A DNA stretch of 64,000 bases from Streptomyces niveus (GTDB taxonomy: Bacteria; Actinomycetota; Actinomycetes; Streptomycetales; Streptomycetaceae). The translations under genes and the position numbers were made by a program. Of the stretch, positions 25,283 to 33,681 are shown in pieces (the stretch's first letter is position 1; each line of letters opens with the position of its first letter). The notes beneath the pieces were generated by a model. It was not told the origin of the DNA. It worked only from the letters and a program-made list of their open reading frames with translations, and did not search any database. Where the stretch lies: NCBI RefSeq assembly GCF_002009175.1, contig NZ_CP018047.1:7493001-7557000 (forward strand). Direction: 5' to 3'.

Positions 25283-25560
25283 AACGAGGCCCCTTCAACA
25301 GGTGCGGGTGCGGGAGGGGTTGGCGTCGCGCAGTGCACGGCGGATGTGGTCGGCGACGAGCAGCTCGCCGGCTGCCGGGCAGGCCCGTGTGCCTGCTCCG
25401 TACCGGGTTCCGTCGCTCGGCAGGCGCAGCCCGGCGTCTCTTCGAAGCCGGCCTGGAGCAGGATCCGCCGGGCGGCGGCGTTGTAGCCGGTGGTGGTGAT
25501 CTCACCGGTGATGGCGTGCCGGATCGTCACGAACAGCGGTTCTGCTGGCGCTTCGGGCAA
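25279..25560 (-). pseudogene. Small alpha/beta protein, probably frameshifted
   Basis: Starts at TTG 25560 with GGGAGA six bases upstream and reads LFVTIRHAITGEITTTGYNA then ARRILLQAGFEE. After about 25435 the frame becomes Cys- and Pro-rich with many A/T third positions, while the neighbouring frame reads RLPSDGTRYGAGTRACPAAG then LLVADHIRRALRDANPS with strong GC3, ending at 25295. The restored protein (about 88 residues) matches the layout of the ILQRT...YHRLP family members at 17344 and 18780. One base seems lost or gained near 25425-25445. Against this, the first frame ends exactly at a TTGA overlap with the ATPase gene. Confidence 0.55.
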
Positions 25561-25645
25561 GGCGGATCTCCCATCGGTGGTGGCGGGAAAGCGGTGGGGT
25601 GTGGGGCGGGATCGATGGATCCGGGCTGGTACCGGGAGGCAGGGC

Positions 25646-26095
25646 TCATCTCGACGAGGTGGAGAGGCCGTGGTGGTGGGCGAACTGATCCATCGCGCGA
25701 TCGAAGAGGTCTTCCAGTTCGTCCCAGGGGCGTTGCGCGAGGGCGCCGAGGACGGCGGGGATACGCGGGTCGAGCGTGCCGTGCGCGTCGAGTCCGGTCG
25801 CGCGGGCAAGGGCAAGCCGGACCTCGGCCTCCACCCAGGACCATTGCGCCGGGTGGGGGTTGGGTACGTCGTCGCTGTCGGCTCCGCCGGGCGGACCAGC
25901 CAGGCCGCGCAGATACTGCCCGCCCCCGGTCAGGATCTGGTCGAGCGGGATCTCGTCGAAGGCCATGTAACAGCCGTGTTCGAGCAGGGTGCGGACGGCT
26001 TCACGCAGCAGCGGCAGTTCGCCAGGGCCGTCCGGGAAGCACGTCGCGCAGTCCTGGAAATGGCGGCTCCAGGCTTCATGGGTAAGGGGGTGCAT
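25646..26095 (-). CDS. Hypothetical protein
   Basis: 149 residues, not recognised. WSRHFQDCATCFPDGPGELP contains a CxxC pair within an early His/Cys stretch, suggesting a small zinc site. The rest is helical and acidic (WSWVEAEVRLALARATGLDA). AAGGAG lies 12 bases before the ATG, a long spacing. It lies between the MFS gene and the frameshifted small gene. Confidence 0.65.
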   Translation of the reverse strand: MHPLTHEAWSRHFQDCATCFPDGPGELPLLREAVRTLLEHGCYMAFDEIPLDQILTGGGQYLRGLAGPPGGADSDDVPNPHPAQWSWVEAEVRLALARATGLDAHGTLDPRIPAVLGALAQRPWDELEDLFDRAMDQFAHHHGLSTSSR

Positions 26096-26137
26096 GAGAG
26101 GGGGTGACTCCTTGGACGTCGTACAAGGGTGCGCAGC

Positions 26138-27391
26138 TCAGCCCGCCGTACCGACCGGAGCGCAGTGCCTCCGGTGCCGGCCGCAGTGGGCGGGGGTCCG
26201 GCCGGGGCGGGCGGGGAGCAGGACGGCTAGGGCGAGGGTGGCGCCGGCGGCGGGGAGCGCGGCGAGGGTGTGGGGGTGGTCGGCGAGGCGTCCGGCCAGC
26301 GCGGTGCCGGCGGCTTGTCCGACGCCGATCGAGAGGATCAGCCACGCGTACGCCTCGGTCGTACGCGTCGGCGGTGCGAGGGTGTCGGTGATGGTGAAGG
26401 CGCGGGCGACGATCAGGGTGAGGAACGCCCCGGGAACGATGGCGGCGGCGGTTGCCGGTGCCGGGGTGGGCAGGGTGAGCAGCGGCAGCCACCCGAGCGC
26501 GAACCCGACTGTGCCGGTGAGGAGTTGGCGGGTGGGTGTGCCGGGCCAGGTGCGGTGTCCGTAGAGGAGTCCGCCGAGGAAGCTGCCGGTGGAGAATGCG
26601 GCGGGCAGCACCCCGGCCAGCAGGTCTGTGTCGTGGCGTTCGGCCATGGCGACGGCCCATACGTTCATGCCGCCGATCGCGACCCCGACGCCCACCAGCG
26701 CGACGAACAGGGCCACGAGCTGACCGCTGAAGAGTCGATCAGAGGTCCTGCTCAGCCCTCCTGGGACGGGTTTCCAGGTCCGTGAGGGTGGCGCTGTCAG
26801 TACCAGGGCGGTGCCGGCCAGGCCGAGGACGGCGGTGACCACGAGTGCGAGGGAAGGGTTGTGGGCGGTGGTGAGGGCGGCGACGAGGAGGGGGCCGGTG
26901 ATGTAGAGAAGGCCCTGGGTGCCGGTGTCGAGGGCGAGTGCCGTGTGGCGCCGGACGGGGTCGGGCAGCACGCTCGGCCACAGGGCTCGCAGCCCGGCCT
27001 CCAGCGGCGGAGCGGCCAGCCCGCCGAGGACCACGATCACGGTGGCGAGGGCGGGGGAGCTGGTGGTGCCGGTGGCCGGGAGGGTGAGCAGGGCGGCGGA
27101 GTTGAGGATCGCGGCGGGGCCGGAGATCCGGGTCTGGCCGTGGCGGTCCATCAGCCGGCCCTTGACCGGCTGGGACAGGGCGCTCGCGAGGCCGTAGAGG
27201 GCGCTCAGCAGCCCGCCGAAGGCGAGGGTGCCGCCGTCCGTGCTGACGAGCAGGACGATCGCGACCGGCGCCATGCCGTTGGGGAGACGCCCGACAAGTG
27301 TTCCGCCGAGGAGGCGGGCGACGTACGGGCTGCCCAGCACCGCGCCGTACGTCGTACGGGCGGACGAAGTCGGGGAATCGGTTGGGGTCAA
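26138..27391 (-). CDS. Major facilitator superfamily transporter
   Basis: 417 residues with about 12 hydrophobic segments. Between segments 2 and 3, QPVKGRLMDRHGQTR is the MFS loop motif (G-x-L-x-D-R-x-G-x-R/K). It is related to the plus-strand transporter at 53051-54292 (AFxLxxYG / DRHG motifs). Likely a drug or metabolite exporter of the plasma membrane; the substrate is unknown. The TTG start at 27391 has only a weak GAAAGA 13 bases upstream. It lies inside the long minus-strand array. Confidence 0.87.
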   Translation of the reverse strand: MTPTDSPTSSARTTYGAVLGSPYVARLLGGTLVGRLPNGMAPVAIVLLVSTDGGTLAFGGLLSALYGLASALSQPVKGRLMDRHGQTRISGPAAILNSAALLTLPATGTTSSPALATVIVVLGGLAAPPLEAGLRALWPSVLPDPVRRHTALALDTGTQGLLYITGPLLVAALTTAHNPSLALVVTAVLGLAGTALVLTAPPSRTWKPVPGGLSRTSDRLFSGQLVALFVALVGVGVAIGGMNVWAVAMAERHDTDLLAGVLPAAFSTGSFLGGLLYGHRTWPGTPTRQLLTGTVGFALGWLPLLTLPTPAPATAAAIVPGAFLTLIVARAFTITDTLAPPTRTTEAYAWLILSIGVGQAAGTALAGRLADHPHTLAALPAAGATLALAVLLPARPGRTPAHCGRHRRHCAPVGTAG

Positions 27392-27420
27392 CGAAACGAA
27401 GAAGTCTTTCGTGGGTACGG

Positions 27421-28605
27421 CTATCGGCCGCGTACGGGCAGCGCGGCAGCGGCGGTGGTAACGGCCGTGGGCGCACTGGTGCTCGGCGCGGTGGTGGCGG
27501 CTGCTTCCGGTGTGGTGACGAAGCGCGGGCGCGGTACCCGGTGCGGGGGCAGCACACCGACGGTTGAAGACAACTCCTCGCCTGCGTCGAAGAGTTCGCG
27601 CGTCAGGGCGCTGAGCTGCCGGGCGACGAAGTTCAGGCGGGCAGCGGTGTGCCGGCCCTGCCGGGTCTCCAGCGCCTCCGCGAACTGCCCGGCCGTACGG
27701 ACGAGTTCGCCCAGGCGCTCCAGCGGTCCGGGTGCGCCGGTGGTGTCGTCGGCGGCGGTCAGCAGGACCTCTGCGACGTCCCCGCTGTGCCCGGCGACGT
27801 TCACGTCGTGGATCAGCTCCTGCAACGAGACCTCGGGAATGGCGAGGTGCTGCTGGTAGCGGGAGCCATCGGGGCGCAGCACGCCGGGGGGCACCGGCGG
27901 CGGGGCCAACTGCCCGGCCTGGTACTCGTTGTCGTGTCGTCCCAGGACCTGCCAGTCCCGTTGGTCCAGATCGCCGGCGAGGACAAGAATGGTGGAGGTG
28001 TCGTCCTCGATGAGATAGGCCAGGGTGATGAGACGGCCCTGGGCGTCGTACCACGACTCGAACGGCTCCAATTCGCCCCGCTCGTGTGCGGCCTGTGCGC
28101 GATCGGTCCACGTGTTCTGCTGGTCACCGGTGAACTCGGGTGCCGGGGTGCGGTGCTGGTCGACGAGGTTGGTGAGGATCGTGCTGTGTTCGGCCCACGC
28201 GGTCAGGTAGGGCCAGAGCGCGCGGTGCTGTTCGCGGGCCGCGTCGCTGCCGGGCGGAGTTGTGTCGGTGAGGATGCGGTGGATGTGGGTGGCGGCGTGG
28301 TCGAGGTCGTCCAGCAGGAGGAGCCACGCACCGTGGTGGCGGGCGGGCGGCATGCTGTCGATCGCGGACCGTGCCGTTGCCAGCAGCGTCTGCGTATGGG
28401 GGAGCAGGTGTTCGGTGAAGGCGGCTGCGGCGTCACGGTTGCGCTCGGCGCGGGCCGTTGTAGCAGCCGGGGGGTCGGTGATGGTCCCGTGTCGGCTGCG
28501 CAGGGTGTCCAGCGTGGTCTCGCACTTCAGGTGGATGACCGAGAAGCGCACGGCGTAGCCGCGGACATGGGCGGCGAGGTCTGACGGGGCGGTGGTGTCG
28601 GGGAT
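27421..28605 (-). CDS. Hypothetical protein, probable ATC start
   Basis: 394 residues, mostly helical, not recognised. Stretches such as HRALWPYLTAWAEHSTILTN and ARLNFVARQLSALTRELFDA recall the 120-190-residue helical proteins of the array; the middle (LITLAYLIEDDTSTILVLAG) is beta. The last 50 residues are Ala/Thr/Pro-rich. The first canonical codon is GTG at 28551, without a ribosome site. Seventeen well-coded residues precede it, beginning at ATC 28605, which has GGAG seven bases upstream. ATC is therefore the probable start. Confidence 0.65.
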   Translation of the reverse strand: MPDTTAPSDLAAHVRGYAVRFSVIHLKCETTLDTLRSRHGTITDPPAATTARAERNRDAAAAFTEHLLPHTQTLLATARSAIDSMPPARHHGAWLLLLDDLDHAATHIHRILTDTTPPGSDAAREQHRALWPYLTAWAEHSTILTNLVDQHRTPAPEFTGDQQNTWTDRAQAAHERGELEPFESWYDAQGRLITLAYLIEDDTSTILVLAGDLDQRDWQVLGRHDNEYQAGQLAPPPVPPGVLRPDGSRYQQHLAIPEVSLQELIHDVNVAGHSGDVAEVLLTAADDTTGAPGPLERLGELVRTAGQFAEALETRQGRHTAARLNFVARQLSALTRELFDAGEELSSTVGVLPPHRVPRPRFVTTPEAAATTAPSTSAPTAVTTAAAALPVRGR

Positions 28606-28632
28606 GGGTTCTCTCCGGAAGCAGGCGTGGGG

Positions 28633-28965
28633 TCAGCGGTGGCGGGCTGCGGGCACGGTGGAGCCCGGGGGTGTGGCCGGCCGGGTTTCGTGGGCGGCGG
28701 CCTGCGGGCTCGTGCGCAGGGTGGGGTCGAGGGTGAGCGGGTAGCGGGCGGCGGTGAGCATGTCGGCGGCCCAGGAGGCGTGTTCGTTCTCCCACTCGAC
28801 GCCCATGTCGAACGGCAGGCGGACCCACTGGCCCGACAGGGTGGGGAAGGTCAGGAACCCGGCCCGCCGGAGCAGCGAGGCGGCGAGCGGGTCGAGAGGA
28901 CCGGTGGCTTCGACCTGACCGCCGCGCCCGCGTGTGATGCGGATCCGCTCGGCGCCGGGCGTCAC
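28633..28965 (-). CDS. Hypothetical protein
   Basis: 110 residues. ATGPLDPLAASLLRRAGFLT, then GQWVRLPFDMGVEWENEHA, then AARYPLTLDPTL has the alpha/beta order of the YHRLP family (LL-R-AGF ... RLP ... A-RYPL-LDP), so it is probably another divergent copy. The GTG start overlaps the upstream stop (GTGA). Function unknown. Confidence 0.7.
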   Translation of the reverse strand: MTPGAERIRITRGRGGQVEATGPLDPLAASLLRRAGFLTFPTLSGQWVRLPFDMGVEWENEHASWAADMLTAARYPLTLDPTLRTSPQAAAHETRPATPPGSTVPAARHR

Positions 28966-29414
28966 CGCGACCGACCGGTCGTGGGGGAGCGCAGGCGGAC
29001 CGTGGGCGTGTAGTCCGGCACCGGCGGGACCGTACGCACGGACGCCGCCGAGGTGATGGGGACCGTACGCCGCTGCGACGAACGCCCCGCTGCCTGCGCG
29101 ATCCGGGCGCGCCGCTCGGAAAGCCCGTTCGGCAGGGCGGGCGTCGTCGGCGGGCCTGCCGACTGGGCGGGGTCGAGGGCGATGTCGGCATGGACGGTGT
29201 ATCCGTGGCGGCGCAGGTCGTTCACGGCCTGCCGGGTACGGCGCCGACCGTCCTTCTCGGGGTCCGTGAGCCGGTAGAGGCCCGGGTCGCCGGGGACGGG
29301 CTCGAACTGGACGCGGGTCAGGAACCAGTCGGCCAGATGCGGGGCCAGCTCAGGAGAGGCGGCGGCGACGAAGCCGTGGTCGGGGTGGGTACCGAAGTGG
29401 AAATGCTCAGACAG
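28962..29414 (-). CDS. Hypothetical protein with CTG start
   Basis: 150 residues. The N-terminus reads SEHFHFGTHPDHGFVAAASP, then HLADWFLTRVQFEPVPGDPG, LYRLTDPEKDGRRRTRQAVN and LRRHGYTVHADIALDP; the last part matches the GY-x-V unit shared by 16913, 17344 and 18780. No ATG, GTG or TTG lies between the in-frame TAG upstream and the GTG at 29225, which is inside the conserved unit. CTG at 29414, with AAAGGG six bases upstream, is the probable start. The stop overlaps the next gene (GTGA). Confidence 0.68.
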   Translation of the reverse strand: MSEHFHFGTHPDHGFVAAASPELAPHLADWFLTRVQFEPVPGDPGLYRLTDPEKDGRRRTRQAVNDLRRHGYTVHADIALDPAQSAGPPTTPALPNGLSERRARIAQAAGRSSQRRTVPITSAASVRTVPPVPDYTPTVRLRSPTTGRSR

Positions 29415-29434
29415 AGGGATCCCTTTCTAGGGCG

Positions 29435-30616
29435 TCAGAGGTGCGCGTTCACCGACGGGGTGGGGAGGGCTGGGCTGGTGGTGAGCAGCCGTGGGCTGGG
29501 TGTGGAGAGGGCGACGTGCCCGCCGGGGACGGCGGCGCGGGCCTGTCGCTCGAACGTCTCGCTGTCGGCGAGCCATGTCCCGATCGCGGGCAGGACCGCG
29601 GTGCCGAGCGTGCTGCGCACCTGGGACCACTCCTGGGCCGACAGGTCTGCGGGGATCGAGTACAGCTCCGCGCGCAGGGCGTTGAACTCGTCCCAGGCGT
29701 TCTGGCTGTCGGCGAGTGCGTCGCGCAGCCGGGACAGTGCGCCGGCGTCCTGCGGCCACGGGCTGGCCGTGGGCCGGCACCGGGCGAGCAGGAGCGGTGC
29801 GTGCTGGAGGACGTCGCGGAAGGAGAGCCAGGCGTGGTCGGCGAACGCCCGCTCCATCTGGGCGTGGAGCCGTGAGCCGGCGTGCGGTGTGCCGTCACCG
29901 GGCCGGTGGGACGCCTTGATCGTCTGAAGTGTTTCGTGCTCCGGACGGATCCGGTTCAGTGCGCTCATGACCGTGTCGAGCCGCCGCTGGTACAGGGCCC
30001 GGCGGTAGTTCGGCAGGAAGGTATGGGCGACGGCGCGTGCGGCACGGTCCACCTCGGCGGGCAGCACGATGCTGCGCGGCGCGTTCGGCTCCTCCCAGTT
30101 GGCGTCGTAGTCCTCGGTGGCGAAGGCGCCCACGAGATAGCCGGTGGCGTGTCCGGGACGCTCGATCAGCAGCAGCTCGGTACCGGCGTGGTTGTTCAGC
30201 TCGACCGCGCAGGGAACGTGGTCGTGGAGCATGGCCTTCAGGAGGTCGCCGCTGTCCCACAGCGAGCCGATGAGGTCCTCCTGCCAGTGCCGGCGGGGGT
30301 AGGTCTTCACCGTGGCGCTCCAGTCGCCGGGCAGCCGGGCGGCGATGTCCGAGCCGATGTCGCCGAGGTAGGGGCGGCTGCTGATGGTGATGCTCGCGCC
30401 GTGCTCGTGGGCGTGGTGCACCAGGGCGTTGGCGGTGGCGCGGGCTGCCCGCGTCTGATGCGGCAGGGCGGCGAAGGCGCCGCCGGGCAGGGGGCTGAAC
30501 CCGGCTTCCCGCAGGGCATCTTGGGCCTGAGGGAACCGTGCCCCGGACGGGACGGCGACGAGGCCGTGGGTGCGGCTGGTCGAGAGGATGATGTCCGCGA
30601 TGGCCGGGTTGGTCAT
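29435..30616 (-). CDS. Hypothetical protein, long member of the three-copy family
   Basis: 393 residues. N-terminal unit: VAVPSGARFPQAQDALREAG. Central unit (about 85-225): LPGDWSATVKTYPRRHWQED, LLLIERPGHATGYLVGAFAT, PRSIVLPAEVDRAARAVAHT, LPNYRRALYQRR, matching 31982-32506 and 17994-18755. C-terminal helical region (about 230-360): FRDVLQHAPLLLARC, RLRDALADSQNAWDEFNALR. AGGAG lies seven bases before the ATG, and the ATG overlaps the stop of the glycosyltransferase gene. Function unknown; the mosaic structure suggests fusion of several element-specific modules. Confidence 0.7.
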   Translation of the reverse strand: MTNPAIADIILSTSRTHGLVAVPSGARFPQAQDALREAGFSPLPGGAFAALPHQTRAARATANALVHHAHEHGASITISSRPYLGDIGSDIAARLPGDWSATVKTYPRRHWQEDLIGSLWDSGDLLKAMLHDHVPCAVELNNHAGTELLLIERPGHATGYLVGAFATEDYDANWEEPNAPRSIVLPAEVDRAARAVAHTFLPNYRRALYQRRLDTVMSALNRIRPEHETLQTIKASHRPGDGTPHAGSRLHAQMERAFADHAWLSFRDVLQHAPLLLARCRPTASPWPQDAGALSRLRDALADSQNAWDEFNALRAELYSIPADLSAQEWSQVRSTLGTAVLPAIGTWLADSETFERQARAAVPGGHVALSTPSPRLLTTSPALPTPSVNAHL

Positions 30617-31407
30617 ACCGGCACTCCTGCGCCAGTCTCCATCGGCCGGTCGCCGAATACGGGCTGGGACTGGTGGTTGCGCAGGGCGGAGCGCAGACTG
30701 CGGCCGTACTGCCAGGCGTGCTCCCGGGCCGCCGACTCCAGCTCGTCGTACCCGGGCTGGGTAGTCATCTGGCCTGGGTGTTTGCGGTATCGGTAGACCG
30801 GCAGGCGCAGGAGGATGCCGGGGGCCAGGCTGGTGACGCCGATGGCCGTCATGTAGTCCTCGCCCTGGACGAGGCCGCCCATCGGGGCTGCGCGCACCAG
30901 ATCGGTGCGGGCGAGGATGGTGGTCGGCCCGATCGGGATGGTGTCCGCCGGGGTTTTCCAGTACGTCCACACGTCGCCGGCCTCGTGCCGTCCCGGCGGG
31001 GCGGGGCATTCCCACAGGGTGGTCGAGCCGTCGGGGTGGAGGTCCTGACTCCAGCCCGCGCTCCAGCCCACCCCGGCCGATTGCAGGGCGGTCAGCCGCA
31101 CGGACATGGCGGCGTCGGTGAACTCGTCATCGTCGTCCGCCCAGTTGACGTACTCGGTGCGGACGTCGTTGAGGGCGAGGTTGCGGGCGCAGGCGGCGCC
31201 GACGGGGCGGGGCAGGGCGAGGATGCGCACGCGCGGATCGGCCGCGAGCGGTGCCGGAAGGCGTTGGGGGTCGGCGCCGTCGATCGCGATCACCGCCTCC
31301 CACGGGACGGTCTGCCGGGTGAGGCTTGTGTGCATGGCGGTCAGATAGTCGAGGCGGTCCTCACGCAGACGGGTGGCGATGACGACCGTGATCAGGGGCG
31401 TGGGCAG
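30613..31407 (-). CDS. GT2-like glycosyltransferase, CTG start
   Basis: 264 residues. The first strand of the GT-A fold, PLITVVIATRLREDRLDYLT, lies upstream of the first ATG (31335); WEAVIAIDGADP, GAACARNLALND, and the DxD-type WADDDDEFTDA and QGEDYMTAI (the catalytic-base ED motif) follow in family order. Because the first strand is needed for nucleotide-sugar binding, the start must be upstream: CTG 31407 has GGAG seven bases before it, and no canonical start is available. The enzyme would transfer a sugar from a nucleotide donor in the cytoplasm. Its place in a conjugation array suggests modification of a surface component. Confidence 0.82.
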   Translation of the reverse strand: MPTPLITVVIATRLREDRLDYLTAMHTSLTRQTVPWEAVIAIDGADPQRLPAPLAADPRVRILALPRPVGAACARNLALNDVRTEYVNWADDDDEFTDAAMSVRLTALQSAGVGWSAGWSQDLHPDGSTTLWECPAPPGRHEAGDVWTYWKTPADTIPIGPTTILARTDLVRAAPMGGLVQGEDYMTAIGVTSLAPGILLRLPVYRYRKHPGQMTTQPGYDELESAAREHAWQYGRSLRSALRNHQSQPVFGDRPMETGAGVPV

Positions 31408-31435
31408 GAGAGCACTCCGGTGCTGTGGAAGGGGG

Positions 31436-31966
31436 TTACCGGCTGGGCGCGGGCCCGGCGGGCGGGGACTTCGGTGGGGCCGGGGGAAGGGACCGCTTCG
31501 CCTGCGGGGTGTCCGTTGTCGGCGCTGGGTCGTACTCGGCGCGCAGGGCGGCGAGGTCGGCTTCGTCGGCGAGGCCGAGTACGGACAGGCTGCGGCTGGC
31601 CGCGTCCAGTAGTTTTCGGGGCGGGGTTCCGGGCTCGGGGTAACTGCGGGGGTTGCGCCAGTGGGCGATGTTCGTGAGGAGGTCGCTCATCGTGCTCAGG
31701 GCGGGTTGGGCGGCGTCGATGAGGTGTTGGGTGATGGCGCTGACCTCGGCGGGTGTTTCGGCGGCGGCGAGCGCGGCGAGGTACGGGGCGGGGTCGGGTG
31801 CCGGGAGGGGCTCGGTGGGGAGCGGGTGTTCTTCGAGGAACTGCTTCGCGTCCCGGCGTGCCCAGCGCAGCAGGTCGCCACGGGTGGCGAGGCCGAAGTG
31901 GGCGGCGGCGATCTGCTCGGCGTCGCGGCCGGCGTTGTCGTACAGCTCGAAGTCGGGATGAGCCAG
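31436..31966 (-). CDS. Hypothetical protein with CTG start
   Basis: 176 residues. Begins AHPDFELYDNAGRDAEQIAA, then FGLATRGDLLRWARRDAKQF, which looks like a small HTH-type helical unit. SAITQHLIDAAQPALSTMSD follows, and a Pro-rich tail. The frame opens at the stop of the upstream gene (TGA at 31982), and no ATG, GTG or TTG occurs until residue 93. CTG at 31966, with GAGGAA six bases upstream, is the only convincing start. Not otherwise recognised. Confidence 0.7.
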   Translation of the reverse strand: MAHPDFELYDNAGRDAEQIAAAHFGLATRGDLLRWARRDAKQFLEEHPLPTEPLPAPDPAPYLAALAAAETPAEVSAITQHLIDAAQPALSTMSDLLTNIAHWRNPRSYPEPGTPPRKLLDAASRSLSVLGLADEADLAALRAEYDPAPTTDTPQAKRSLPPAPPKSPPAGPAPSR

Positions 31967-31981
31967 GGGAACTTCCTCTTC

Positions 31982-32506
31982 TCAGCGGAGGTACGGTGCG
32001 TGCCCGGATGAGGGGCGCGTAGGGAGGCCGTCGGCAAGGGGCAGAGTGTTGCGTGTGCTGGGCGCCGGTTGTCCTGTCCGGGCAGTGGGGCTGTTGCGGC
32101 GTACGGCGGCCAGGGCGTGCTGGTAGCGGGGGAGCAGGCGGCGGGCCACAGCTGCGGCGGCGCGGGCCGGGTCGCCGGGGACGGCGATACCGCTGGGTTC
32201 GTCCACATCGTCGAAGTAATCGATCTCGACGCTGGGTTGAAGTGGTGTGACGAGGAACTGGCCGGGTTTCAGGGGGCGTTCGATGACGTACAGCCGTTGC
32301 CCGTGGGAGCCGTTCAGTTCGGCGTCGTGGCGGAGGACGAACTGGGTCACGGCCCAGTGGACGTGCCCCAGGTCCCACACCCGGTTGCCGAGCGCGAACT
32401 GCTCGGGATAGGCGGCGTGCTGGTGGTAGTGGCTGGTCCAGGTGCCGGGCAGGCGCACGGCGAGGGCGGCGGCGAAGCCGCGCAACTCCATCGGGCGGTC
32501 GGTCAC
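31982..32506 (-). CDS. Hypothetical protein, short member of the three-copy family
   Basis: 174 residues. LPGTWTSHYHQHAAYPEQFA, RVWDLGHVHWAVTQFVLR, LYVIERPLKPGQFLVTPLQP, PSGIAVPGDPARAAAAVARR and LPRYQHALAAVRR define the common core shared with 17994-18755 and 29435-30616. This is the minimal version and sets the domain borders at about residues 15-135. GTG start with AGGTGA nearby; the gap to the OmpA-like gene is only 4 bp. No function known. Confidence 0.7.
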   Translation of the reverse strand: MTDRPMELRGFAAALAVRLPGTWTSHYHQHAAYPEQFALGNRVWDLGHVHWAVTQFVLRHDAELNGSHGQRLYVIERPLKPGQFLVTPLQPSVEIDYFDDVDEPSGIAVPGDPARAAAAVARRLLPRYQHALAAVRRNSPTARTGQPAPSTRNTLPLADGLPTRPSSGHAPYLR

Positions 32507-32510
32507 CCGG

Positions 32511-33059
32511 TCACCTGCCTCGGTGGAAGGTGAGCATCACCCGCCGGTTCTGCTTCCGCCCGGCCTCTTCGCGGTTGTCCGCGACGGGCCGTGCTTCGCC
32601 GTATCCGCGGGCGGTGAGCCGCACCTTGTTCGGCAGGTGCCGTTGCAGTACGCGTGTGACGGCGTCAGCGCGCTGCTTGGACAAGGTGAGCCCGTGGGCG
32701 GCGGAGCCGAGGTCGTCGGTGTGTCCGGCCACGGCAACGGCGCTCGATCCGGCTTCCCGGATCGACCGTGCCGCCTCGATGATCCGGCGCTCGGCGCTCG
32801 CGGAGAGACGCGCGCTGTCCTTACCGAACAGGACACCTGCGGAGAGCGCGACCTCCACCCGGTCGCCGGTTTCCTCCCGGCGGACCTCGGAACTCCCCGT
32901 CACCTTCGAGATCTTCTGCACCACGCTGATGACCCGGTAGGACGGAGCGGTTGCGGCAGGATCCGCGCCGGCCGCGTGCACGGGGCCGGCCGCCACCGAC
33001 GTGGTCAGGACCAGGCCCAGTCCCACCAGAGTTCGCTGCCTGGGAACGAGATTGCTCAT
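32511..33059 (-). CDS. Secreted OmpA-like (peptidoglycan-binding) protein
   Basis: 182 residues. An N-terminal signal peptide (RQRTLVGLGLVLTTSVAAGP, cleavage probably near VHAAGA) is followed by a linker and an OmpA C-terminal domain: GVLFGKDSARLSASAERRII, then VAVAGHTDDLGSAAHGLTLS and QRADAVTRVL, with ARGYGEARPVADN and RKQNRRVMLTF. The conserved Asp and Arg that hold meso- or LL-diaminopimelate are present (HTDD, NRRV). In a monoderm it would tether to the cell wall from outside the membrane. The ATG overlaps the stop of the lipoprotein gene before it (ATGA). Confidence 0.88.
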   Translation of the reverse strand: MSNLVPRQRTLVGLGLVLTTSVAAGPVHAAGADPAATAPSYRVISVVQKISKVTGSSEVRREETGDRVEVALSAGVLFGKDSARLSASAERRIIEAARSIREAGSSAVAVAGHTDDLGSAAHGLTLSKQRADAVTRVLQRHLPNKVRLTARGYGEARPVADNREEAGRKQNRRVMLTFHRGR

Positions 33060-33658
33060 CGGGCGGCGCCGAGGGGGATGGTGGCGTTGGGGAACGTCGG
33101 CAGCTGGAAGTCGGCGCTGCGCACGCTGGCGGGCGGGGCGGGGAACTGCGCGAACACGGGCACCATTTCACCCGCGTCGAGGGCGCGCAGGGCGGTGGAG
33201 CACAGGCACCCCCCGGCGGTGTCGCGCAGGACGTAGTACCGCAGAGAGTTCGCCGCATCGGTGAGGGTCGCGCCGGCGAGGCTGTGCATGCGGCCCGTGA
33301 TCGAGGCGTCGGTGCCGCCGTACGCGCTGATCCCGAAGAAGCTCTTGGTCCCGGTGTTCTTCAGCGTCGCGGAGACGGTGATGCTCTTGCCCGACGCCGA
33401 GCGCTCGACGTGGGTGATGGTCAGGACGATGCTGTCCCGCCCGGTCACCTGGGCAAGGCCACTGCCACCACCGTCGTCCGGAGCAGCGGTTCGGTCGGGG
33501 GCGGGGGGCTGCTCGGGTTCCGGGGCGGTGGTACGGGACTCCGATGCCCGGTCCTTCTGCGGTGGGGAGGGGTTGTCGGCGGAGCAGGCGGTCAGGGCCA
33601 GGGTGAAGGTGCCGGCGGCGAGGACGGCGGCTGTGCGAAGGCTGTTTCGTATGGTCAC
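33056..33658 (-). CDS. Secreted lipoprotein, partner of the OmpA-like protein
   Basis: 200 residues. The lipobox LALTAC (Cys at about residue 25) follows a basic and hydrophobic signal sequence. After a Pro/Glu/Asp linker, residues about 75-195 form a beta-rich domain (DSIVLTITHVERSASGKSIT, VSATLKNTGTKSFFGIS, then a CLCS pair), of the type seen in DUF4352-like extracytoplasmic domains. GGAG lies before the GTG start. The overlap with the OmpA-like gene suggests a cell-surface complex, possibly anchoring the transfer channel in the cell wall. Confidence 0.82.
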   Translation of the reverse strand: MTIRNSLRTAAVLAAGTFTLALTACSADNPSPPQKDRASESRTTAPEPEQPPAPDRTAAPDDGGGSGLAQVTGRDSIVLTITHVERSASGKSITVSATLKNTGTKSFFGISAYGGTDASITGRMHSLAGATLTDAANSLRYYVLRDTAGGCLCSTALRALDAGEMVPVFAQFPAPPASVRSADFQLPTFPNATIPLGAAR

Positions 33659-33681
33659 AGGGTGGTTCTCCGGGGGGCTGG

